From Rhabdophis nuchalis (Eukaryota; Chordata; Lepidosauria; Squamata; Natricidae), in assembly GCA_039707465.1 (NCBI GenBank), contig CM077644.1, forward strand, positions 198,869,962 through 198,933,961: 64,000 nt of DNA, in the 5' to 3' direction. Below the pieces are notes generated by a model. It was given only the letters and a program-made list of their open reading frames with translations. It did not search any database and was not told the origin of the DNA. The translations under genes were made by a program, and so were the position numbers. Below, in pieces: positions 23,263 to 31,310 of this stretch. Position 1 is the stretch's first letter, and each line of letters begins with the position of its first letter.

Positions 23263-25253
23263 TTAAAATTATTTGCCTTTTTTACATCTTATTATATGAC
23301 TGTTATTTCAATATTTAATTAGCCAAGAATGTGAGGATCTTCACTTACACTTGAAACATGTTTGTTTGGAAGCTAGAGTAATGAGCGCTGGTTCTTTTTA
23401 ACAGCATAATCTTCTTGGGAAAAATTTTAGACCATCACATTGAGACCTATTTAGAACATGTTGTTCTCCAAACATTTAATTTAATCTATGTACCTACCTT
23501 ATGCAACAAGAACTTTACAATGAAATAGAAAATAGAAGGAATATGCAAAACCATAACATTACTTTTTCATGCATGGTAAAGATTCATCTGAATGCCATTC
23601 AAAACACATCAGCTTGGTCTCATAGCTTGGTTTCAATTGGATTTCAGTGATGCTCAAGATGGGGGTGGGTAGGGGGTGGAAGAGACTAAAGGTCACTTTG
23701 ACTGAAGAAAAATAGAAAATTGAAATATTCAGATGATTACTTTTCTTGCATATGTCAAGTGGTAAACTTTGGAGGTGAATGGCTATTTTCTCAGTTTGTA
23801 ACACTAGACAATTATGGAGACATATGCTTTATTCTTCAAGAAGGAAATAAAGCTATATCCAGTTTATCCCTACATCTTCAGTGCAGTTTTGGTGTTCTGC
23901 ATTAGTTGATATGTATATGAACCAAATGGATTAAAGACTAAAGTCATGTGGTATTAGATAGCAACTATATTAGTCCACCCAGTATCATTGGATAAAAGAT
24001 GGGTGGCAAGTAAATTTCATAAATAAAATAAAATACTACGGCAGTGTGGCTGTCTGTAACTGGTTAGTCAAATCTCATATTGTACCTGTATTTTATTGAA
24101 AAAAAATGGTGCAACCTTTTTAGTATTAGTGCATTGTAATAACTTTCCTGAAGGAATTTTCTAACTGAGAAAAGGGTTAGAAATTAAAAAGTTTAAAGTA
24201 ACTTTTAAAAATCAGATTATGGGGTAAATTACGTGAAGTCAGTATATGTCTTGATTTTTCTTCTTTGAAGAGATCTAAAGGCATTAGTGGTCTGAGAGTA
24301 GTTATACTGTTCTGAAATGTTACAAACCTTACTACCTGTGGATTATAGGTTTATTGACTTTTCTTTAGCACTCAATTCCATCATTAATGTACTGTCCCTG
24401 ATATATTTCCTCTTCATTAGTTATTCGTTCTGAAGATATTTTTCCCTTTTATACCATTCTGATTCTCCTGTCAGCCCTGAAGGCCATCTTTTTCTTTGGC
24501 TCTTCACGGCTGCCACATTTAGTTCTGTGGGAAAGTGGGAGGAGGGTTGCATGGAATTGGTAAAGTTATTTAGCCAGTTATTTGTTTCTCTGAGAGTCAA
24601 GGACATTCAGCTTGGACCTGGAGAGGTATGATTGGGAGACATCTCCAGTTGGGACAGTTGATTGGACCATATGATAGACATGTGGGTGGAGGGGAAGGGA
24701 CTTTGACTTTCTTTTGGGTAGAGAAAACCCGGGAACTTTCAGAGTTGGATTTTCCCAGATGTGCCAAAATGATATCTCTAATAAAATGGATCTTTGAGAA
24801 ACTACCTGCCCTGAAATCTTACTTGGTTTGGGGGTGTTACTTGGAACCCTGATACCTCCTTGTAGAACTGTTGAAATTGATTGTGATGTCAATCCATATT
24901 CCTCCCCTCCCCCAAAAAAAATACTGAAGATGGGAATGATGACCAAGTACACTTATGATGAAGGAACACTTCTTCCTTTAGTATCTGGGGACAGAGATTG
25001 AAATGGTAACATGAAGAGAAGAAAAAATGACAGTATTTAGAAGGTTGAGAAGGCTGTAACATTAATAATAATTAATGTAATTAATGTAAAGTAATTCTTT
25101 TATTTGCATAGCCCATACTACTGATAATCATTTATCCTTTCTTACACAATTAATATTTTCAGAAAAAGAAGACAGGGAAGTAAAAAGAAAATATGTATTA
25201 TATATGAGAAACCATTTAAACACAAATGAAGGCAAATTATATACATATAACAG
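23263..25253. other. AT-rich noncoding stretch
   Basis: Mostly unrecognised. A short SINE/L2-like tail (GGGTGGCAAGTAAATTTCAT followed by AATAAA units) lies at 24000-24035. The 124-residue minus-strand ORF at 24952-24578 has no recognisable domain. Confidence 0.45.
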
Positions 25254-25299
25254 TATGCTTCCTCCCTTAATTGGGGCTTACCAGGGTGTTGTGACACAA

Positions 25300-25415
25300 A
25301 TATAACTATATATATCCCAGTAAAGGTTATGGCCAACTGATGAGAGCTAATAAGCTCGAAATAGATCTATCTTGGTCTCTCAAATTTAAATTTATTGATC
25401 AGCTCATAAAAACTA
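25300..25415 (+). mobile_element. SINE-like hammerhead unit, copy 1 (3' part)
   Basis: Contains ATCCCAGTAAAGGTTATGG (the segment just after the pol III B box in copy 3), the full hammerhead motif at 25331-25377, and a tail ATTTATTGATCAGCTCAT shared with the other copies. The tRNA-like head is not recognisable here. It is preceded at 25254-25300 by a 47-bp segment that recurs inverted at 29226-29272. Confidence 0.75.
25331..25377 (+). ncRNA. Minimal type I hammerhead ribozyme motif, copy 1
   Basis: All conserved core elements are in order. Stem I 5' strand is GGCCAA (25331-25336) and the core CTGATGA is at 25337-25343. Stem II is GAGCT/AGCTC closing an AATA loop (25344-25357), followed by core GAAA (25358-25361). 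Short stem III is ATA/TAT closing GATC (25361-25370), with cleavage-site nucleotide C at 25371. Stem I 3' strand is TTGGTC (25372-25377), pairing 6 of 6 with one G-U. The short stem III matches the minimal hammerheads known from Penelope-like elements and schistosome SINEs. Activity is inferred, not shown. Confidence 0.85.
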
Positions 25416-25435
25416 ACATATATATATAGTCACAG

Positions 25436-25512
25436 ACAGAAGCCTGCCTGATGATGGCAAGTGAGATCTTGCCGAAACGTTGCAATAACATCTCCAAAAT
25501 CTACGAAAACAC

Positions 25513-25550
<38 letters not shown>

Positions 25551-25800
25551 TTTCGTAGATTTTCACGGGTGTAGGTATGCTGGCATAGCTGGCTTCGGGG
25601 ATTTTCCCGTGTATAAGGCATAGAAAAGTTGTTGCAATGTTTCGACAAGATCTCACTTGTCATCATCAGGCAGGCTTGTAGAAAAGTTGTTGCAACAACT
25701 TTTGTCGAAACAACTTTTGTCGAAACAACTCTTGTCAAAACGTTGCAACAACTTTTCTATGCCTTATACACGGGAAAATCCCCGAAGCCAGCTATGACAG
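25436..25800. mobile_element. Penelope-like element termini in inverted arrangement
   Basis: A plus-strand PLE end (CTGATGAT hairpin at 25448-25479, then ATCTACGAAAACAC) meets an AT/GT microsatellite. The same end then follows in reverse (TTTTCGTAGATTTTCACGGG, then the complement of the hairpin at about 25643-25671). A third, plus-strand copy of the CGGGAAAATCCCCGAAGCC segment lies at 25770-25790. No coding sequence is present. PLEs are known to leave tandem and inverted partial copies of their ends. Confidence 0.8.
25696..25740 (+). repeat. Three tandem 15-bp units
   Basis: CAACTTTTGTCGAAA repeats at 25696, 25711 and 25726; the third unit has two substitutions. The unit overlaps the GTCGAAAC segment of the neighbouring PLE hairpin, so it likely arose by slippage at a PLE end. 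Confidence 0.92.
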
Positions 25801-25801
25801 C

Positions 25802-25832
<31 letters not shown>

Positions 25833-25846
25833 CATACATACATACA

Positions 25847-25882
<36 letters not shown>
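25802..25882. repeat. (TA)n-(CATA)n microsatellite
   Basis: TA dinucleotides pass into about fifteen CATA units and back into TA. Confidence 0.95.
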
Positions 25883-25892
25883 TTTATATAAG

Positions 25893-26050
25893 TTTTTAAG
25901 GGCTGATTAATAAATAAGAGACCAGGATAGATCTATTTCGAGCTTATTAGCTCTCATCAGCTGGCCATACTACCTACACTGGGGTTTGAACCGGCACTCT
26001 CCAGCATATCAAGCAAGGCTCTCTATGCTTTGAGCTATCCGGCTTCCCCT
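25893..26050 (-). mobile_element. tRNA-headed SINE-like hammerhead unit, copy 2
   Basis: Read on the minus strand from 26050, a tRNA-like head comes first. It has an A-box-like GGATAGCTCAAAGCATAG (complement around 26025-26042) and a near-perfect B box GGTTCAAACCCC (complement at 25981-25992). The hammerhead (25966-25920) and an A/T-rich tail with TTATTTATTAATCAGCCC follow. The order pol III promoter, ribozyme, tail resembles schistosome Sm-alpha SINEs. A tail of TATA units then follows. Confidence 0.75.
25920..25966 (-). ncRNA. Minimal type I hammerhead ribozyme motif, copy 2
   Basis: Minus-strand reading: stem I GGCCAG, core CTGATGA, stem II GAGCT/AGCTC with AATA loop, core GAAA, stem III ATA/TAT with GATC loop, cleavage nucleotide C, stem I 3' strand CTGGTC. 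The stem I pairs 6 of 6 with one G-U. Compared with copy 1 the innermost pair has changed from A-U to G-C, keeping pairing. Confidence 0.85.
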
Positions 26051-26174
26051 GATTACATCATATATATATGTAGGTCTTTGGTTGTTCGGGTTTTCTCCCA
26101 CGTAGAATTGGAAGTATCTTCACGACGTTTCGATGAAGTTTCATAAGACTTCATCGGGAAAAAAACAAATATAG

Positions 26175-27655
26175 CCCTCCCCCAAACATATCCTAGATCT
26201 GACCAACCACTGCCTATCCAACACATACTTCATCTATAACGAACAAAAATACAAACAAATAGAAGGAGCACCCATGGGATCACCCCTCTCACCTGTCATT
26301 GTTAACCTCTACATGGAACACTTTGAAACCCAAGCTCTAGAAAAATCAGATCACAAACCCAAACTCTGGCTCAGATACGAGGACAACACCTTCATAATCT
26401 GGCCACATGGGAAAGATAAACTGGACAACTTCCTCACACACCTCAACAGCCTACACCCTAAAATACAATTCACCATGGAAACAGAAGCCAATAACCAACT
26501 CCCCTTTCTGGATGTCTTAGTCCAGGGGTCTGCAAAGTTGGCTCTTTTAAGACTGGTGGACTTCAACTCCCAGAATTCCCCAGCCAGCCAGGCTGGCTGG
26601 GGAATTCTGGGAGTTGAAGTCCACCAGTCTTAAAAGAGCCAACTTTGCAGACCCCTGTCTTAGTCTATAAGAAATGCAATGGATCCCTAGGACACACCAT
26701 CTACCAGAAGAAAACACACACAAACCGCTATTTTCACGCACTCTCACACCACCACCCAGCACAGATCAACTCTGTAGCCAAGACACTCATCTCCAGAACA
26801 AAACGCTTAGCTGACGAACAACACCTAAAAACCGAACTGCACACTCTCACCAACATACTAACATCCAACGGATTCCAAAGAAACAAGATCACTAACCTAA
26901 TCCAAAAAGAAAACCCCACTAAAATCCAAGGCAGTGAACAAGAAAATGGCAAAGCCCTCCTCCCATACATAAAAGGCACCACAGACAGAATCAGCAAGAT
27001 CCTCCACAAACACAACATCAAGACAGCATTCTACACAAACCAAAAAATATCCACCATCCTAAGAAACCCCAAAGACAAAATAGAGTTAGAAAATCAAGGA
27101 GTATATGAAATCCCATGCACCACCTGCCCCACCACATACGTTGGACAAACCAACAGAAGAATAAAGGCACGCATTGAAGAACACAAAAACTCAGTCAGAA
27201 AGGAGGAACCAACTTCTTCCCTGGTCCAACACCTCAAAGCCACAGGACATGATATAGACTTTAAAAAGACCAGAACTATTGCCAAAATTGAACACTTTAA
27301 CAACAGAATAATCAGAGAAGCTATTGAGATAGAAAAACGGCCACACAGCATGAATAAACGAGATGATATCTCCCGCCTACCAGCCATTTGGAAACCCACC
27401 CTCACTGACAAACGAGTCCCTAACACAAAGAATGATACCAGACCCACACTCACGAAAACCACACAGGATGTCACTATCACACATCCACGCAAAAAGCAAG
27501 CCCAAACCCACACCGATGATGACCACAAACCAGAAGCCCGACCACAAACCAGAAGCCAGACCACAGCTGCATTATTTGTCACTTTAAACCCCTCCAATCC
27601 ATACATGAAGCAAACTGATGTCCACCACGGAGATGTGGCACGACCACAAATGTGA
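26175..27655 (+). pseudogene. Penelope-like RT and GIY-YIG endonuclease ORF, interrupted
   Basis: PLE proteins combine a telomerase-like reverse transcriptase with a C-terminal GIY-YIG endonuclease. From about 26175 the reading includes the RT phrase YKQIEGAPMGSPLSP and LYMEHFE. The catalytic box reads RYEDNTFIIW instead of the usual YVDD, so the key aspartates are altered. After the inserted element the frame continues from about 26666 to 27655. It includes LRNPKD, then GVYEIPCTTCP and TYVGQTNRRIKARIEEHK: a full GIY-YIG signature with the catalytic Arg and downstream basic region. The 143-bp insertion plus duplication accounts for the frame change (2 mod 3). The C-terminal tail is rich in Thr, Lys and Pro. 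The RT N-terminus is missing. Confidence 0.88.
26523..26657. mobile_element. Fold-back hAT-type element inside PLE ORF (135 bp)
   Basis: A 67-bp arm, starting CAGGGGTCTGCAAAG, is mirrored base for base around a single central A at 26590, ending CTTTGCAGACCCCTG. Perfect 8-bp duplications TCTTAGTC flank it (26515-26522 and 26658-26665). It carries no genes. The 8-bp duplication and CAGGGG terminus indicate hAT. The arms are indistinguishable by eye, suggesting a recent insertion or arm correction. Confidence 0.96.
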
Positions 27656-27755
27656 AGCCAAACAACAGTAACACAGCTCACCAGGTCAAATCCCTCTGCA
27701 ACCCGGACTAACACAAGCACAACCAGGCCCCCACCCAAACAGAACACGCCCCCAT

Positions 27756-27865
27756 CCAATCAGAGCACAGCCAAACCCCCTACCAATCAGAACACACCTC
27801 CACCCAATCAGAATGCAGCCAAGCTCCCACCCAATCAGGTCACCCACCCACTGGCAGTTAAAAAG
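27756..27865 (+). promoter_or_regulatory. CCAAT-box cluster and TATA-like motif of PLE A
   Basis: CCAATCAG occurs four times (27756, 27783, 27804, 27831), spaced 27, 21 and 27 bp. It is followed at 27858-27865 by TTAAAAAG. The same order is seen in PLE B (CCAAT at 28889 and 28916, then TTTAAAAG at 28924). The arrangement suits an NF-Y-dependent pol II promoter reading into the downstream hairpin and a following copy. Function is inferred. Confidence 0.6.
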
Positions 27866-28033
27866 AGGAACCGGCTGAGATCTCACATTGCTCCTGGAAG
27901 CACCAAGCCGGAAGCACCAGCCTGAAGATGATGAATGAGACTTCATCGAAACGTCGTGAAGATACTTCCAATTCTACGCAGGAGAAAACCCGAACAACCA
28001 AAGACCTACATACAAACACCCGCGAAAACCTCA

Positions 28034-28496
<463 letters not shown>

Positions 28497-29110
28497 TACA
28501 TACATTGGACAAACTAATAGGAGAATTAGTGCACGTATCTCAGAGCATAAGAATTCTGTTAAAAGACAAGTAAATACTTCCTCCCTCTTCCAGCACTTCC
28601 AAGCAACAGGTCATCAAATTGACTTTGAAAAAACCAAATTGCTCTCCAGGACTGAACACTCCAACAGGAGAATGATTATGGAAGCTATTGAAATAGAAAA
28701 ACATCCCCAAAATATGAACAGACGCGATGATGCCTCCCGCCTGCCAGACATCTGGAAACCAGCTCTGGCCACTAAACGAGTCCCGGCCACTAAACAAACC
28801 CTGGCCACTAAACGAGTCCCAGCCACTAAACAAGTCCCGGCCACAAACACTGACACCATCATCAATCACTCTCAACAAACTCCAGCTACCAATCAGGATG
28901 TGGCAAATCAGCCAACCAATCGGTTTAAAAGTAGCAGAGCCAACATTCCAACCCCTCCCACCTCCACTTACAGAAAAACTGCCATTTCAAATGCAGTTCA
29001 TTTGCAAAAGGCAGAAGCCAAAGCCTGATGATGATGGGGGTGATCCCATCGAAACGTTGCAAAAACACCTTTAATTTTACACGGGAAAAGACCCGAATAA
29101 ACCAAAATCT
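28497..29110 (+). pseudogene. Penelope-like element B: GIY-YIG C-terminal fragment
   Basis: The open frame running to 29028 enters PLE text at about 28497. It reads YIGQTNRRISARISEHKNSV, HFQATGHQIDFEKTKLL and EAIEIEKHPQNMNRRDDASRLPDIWKP. It is the second half of the GIY-YIG domain and the linker; the GVY half and all RT are missing. Residues beyond are tandem repeats of an 18-bp unit (GCCACTAAACGAGTCCCG-like, about 28768-28850), giving ATKRVPATKQ repeats. The 3' end has CCAAT boxes, TTTAAAAG, the CTGATGAT hairpin with stem GATGGG/CCCATC (about 29024-29055) and a TACACGGGAAAAGACCC end. Confidence 0.88.
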
Positions 29111-29130
29111 ACAAACATATATATATACAC

Positions 29131-29139
29131 AGAGTGAGT

Positions 29140-29227
<88 letters not shown>
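29131..29227. repeat. (GA)n microsatellite
   Basis: GAGT units followed by about 42 uninterrupted AG dinucleotides at the PLE B 3' end. Confidence 0.97.
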
Positions 29228-29229
<2 letters not shown>

Positions 29230-29361
29230 TGTCATAACACCCTGGTAAGCCCCAATTAAGGGAGGAAGCATACTGCTTTCCTTTTCTGCCTTTCGGCTCA
29301 CCAACAGAGACCATCTAGACAGAAAGCTATTAGTTCCGTTGTGTACTTTTTTCATATGTGT

Positions 29362-29552
29362 GTTTGGTTTTTGAGTTGATCAATAAATAAATCAGGGAGA
29401 CTAGGATCCAGTAGTCTAGTGGCTAAAACATCTGCCTAACATACTTCCCTGGTTCGAATCCCAGTAAGGGTATGGCTAGCTGATGAGAGCTAAATAGTTC
29501 GAAATAGACCTATACTAGTCTCCCTGATTTATTTATTGATCAGCTCAAAAAC

Positions 29553-29557
<5 letters not shown>
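29362..29557 (+). mobile_element. tRNA-headed SINE-like hammerhead unit, copy 3, between 43-bp inverted arms
   Basis: A tRNA-like head lies at about 29405-29472, with A-box-like TAGTCTAGTGGC (29413-29424) and an exact B box GGTTCGAATCC (29451-29461). The hammerhead follows at 29474-29520. The tail CTAGTCTCCCTG...ATTTATTGATCAGCTC (29515-29557) is present in inverted form upstream at 29362-29404 with 42 of 43 positions matching. A pol III transcript would start inside the left arm or at the head. The inverted arms are not seen in copies 1 and 2. Confidence 0.8.
29474..29520 (+). ncRNA. Minimal type I hammerhead ribozyme motif, copy 3
   Basis: Stem I GGCTAG (29474-29479), core CTGATGA (29480-29486), stem II GAGCT/AGTTC with AAAT loop (one G-U), core GAAA (29501-29504). 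Stem III is ATA/TAT with GACC loop, cleavage nucleotide A at 29514, stem I 3' strand CTAGTC (29515-29520). Against copy 1, two stem I pairs changed on both strands (C-G to U-A, and A-U to G-C) while pairing is kept. That is strong evidence that the RNA fold has been selected. Confidence 0.87.
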
Positions 29558-29589
<32 letters not shown>

Positions 29590-29619
29590 CAGGATGATGT
29601 GGCATGATCCAGTCTAGGT

Positions 29620-29815
29620 TAGTCTCGGGACCAGAGGTTCTGTCTTCTAAGCTTTCAGACTCATGCTATGGCTCATCTTCCGGGAACCTCTCTCTGACGT
29701 AGTATGTGCCAGAGAGACATTTCCTGAGGATGGACTCCAGCACAAGTCCGAAAGCTCAGAAAACCAAACTTCTAGTCCTGGTGACTGGCCCAGATTGGAA
29801 GCTGCAAATATATAT
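29620..29815 (+). mobile_element. Divergent Penelope-like 3' end
   Basis: At 29724-29755 the pattern CTGAGGAT, stem GGACT, 8-nt loop, stem AGTCC, GAAAGC repeats the hairpin layout of the other PLE ends with entirely different stem bases. The inverse-like text CTAAGCTTTCAGACT lies upstream at 29648. No ORF is present. Confidence 0.55.
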
Positions 29816-31302
29816 ATATATATATTCCAAATTTACTGTAGTACTTTCTGTTACTAGGCAATGAATAAATGTTATTGAAAGGAACAAAAAACTCCAATGT
29901 AAAACAACTGCATTCATAAATGGACAACTTTGCTAGGGGACTACCCAAGAGATACTTCATCATGGGATCTTAACAGTACCAGCTAGTCACAGTCATGCAC
30001 AAAAACCAATAAATCTGCAATGGTAGACACATAAAAACAGAATTATAAGCTTCTAGATGAAATGGAAAATGTTTTATTAAAAATCTGCAATCTTTCACAA
30101 GGGTTTGCTTGCTTTAATAAATGGAAGTAAAAGGCTCATTCCATTCAGAAGTAATGTACTCTGAAATTGAAATGAATCTCCCTTCTTGCAGTCGGAAAGA
30201 CTTGACATTTCTATTGTTACCCTGGAGCCTAAGAAAAAGACAGCGGTAAAGATAGATAAATATTTTTTTAAAAAAACTTGTCAGAATTTGCACTAAAACA
30301 GGCTCTTAAGATTTAGCGTAATTAAAATTTAGACAGGTTGGATAGAGCAGTTCTGTCACTTATTTCAGTATCAATATTTGTCAGCTTCTTTCCAAGGTAT
30401 GATATCTCAAAATCATCCAATTTTAAATATAGATTTGCAGTATGGCACATAGCTTTAAGCTATTATAATTCAATAAGAATTAGAGACAACCATGTTGTTA
30501 AAGTATCTAAAATGACTCTTTTACCAAAACTCCTTGGATTATTTTAAAAATGCAATTGCCTTTTATGGGTTGATGGAAATCATATATACACTTGTCGGCC
30601 CAATTAGGCATGATGAGACAGGTTTCCATAGCAAATTCTATCAAATTGAATGTAGCACAGGATCAGCCAAGCTGTCACTGGACTCTTGATGATGGTGCAA
30701 ATTAAAAAATGAAATCAATAAAAAAGGTTGTTAACACATTTATGAAACTATTTGAAGATCTCTGTTAGAAATATCAGGATAGAATAGCCATGCTGTATTG
30801 ATATATAAAAAGATTAGGATAAGTAATTTTTTATTTCCCAATTTGAATGGGTAATTTAAGTTGTCAGGTAAGGTCAATAAGTATGAATCAACTTATTCTT
30901 AAATAATACTTTTCTGTTTTCAATAAGCTTGTAACTATTTATAACACATTTAAAGACATAAACAGAACAATTGTTAATACACATTATGCAACTCCAAATT
31001 GTTTTGCTGCAGAATTTCTTTTTCTTTTTGCACCAACAAAAAATAAAAATAAATTTAAAAAAATAAAAAAGAAGAGTAGACAACCCTGATTTAACTTCAT
31101 TTAATTTCAACAGAGTTAAAACTATGTAAATTAATGTAACTTGTTATGCATTTTTAATAATACCTCTTCTCTGGGATATCAAAAGTTACAGTAGATAAGC
31201 AACTTTCATAGAGGCTTTGTGGATAGCATTTAAAGTTGTAGAAGAAGTCATATCCCCTTTTCTCATCTATAATTAGCCAGTACGGCATCTAGTTTGGGCA
31301 TA
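29816..31302. other. AT-rich noncoding stretch
   Basis: About 1.5 kb with poly(A) runs and short ORFs without recognisable domains. No element ends were identified. Confidence 0.5.
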
Positions 31303-31310
31303 CCATATAC

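Larger units (their letters stand above)
26071..28008 (+). mobile_element. Penelope-like element A, flanked by 69-bp inverted repeats
   Basis: The ORF-bearing body is bounded by 26071-26139 and 27940-28008, which are reverse complements with 67 of 69 positions matching. The right-hand copy contains the 3' hairpin (CTGAAGAT, stem GATGAA/TTCATC, GAAACG). The left copy is its inverted partner. Inverted terminal duplications are a known PLE habit. The body begins inside the RT domain, so this copy is 5' truncated. It is further interrupted by a fold-back element at 26523-26657. Confidence 0.9.

Noticed and set aside
24578..24952. 124-aa minus-strand ORF as a host exon
   Set aside because: No domain, no splice-site framed segment and poly(C)/poly(A) runs inside; treated as chance.
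29405..29472. Functional tRNA gene
   Set aside because: A and B boxes are present, but no acceptor stem closes and the sequence continues into the hammerhead and tail; it is a SINE head.
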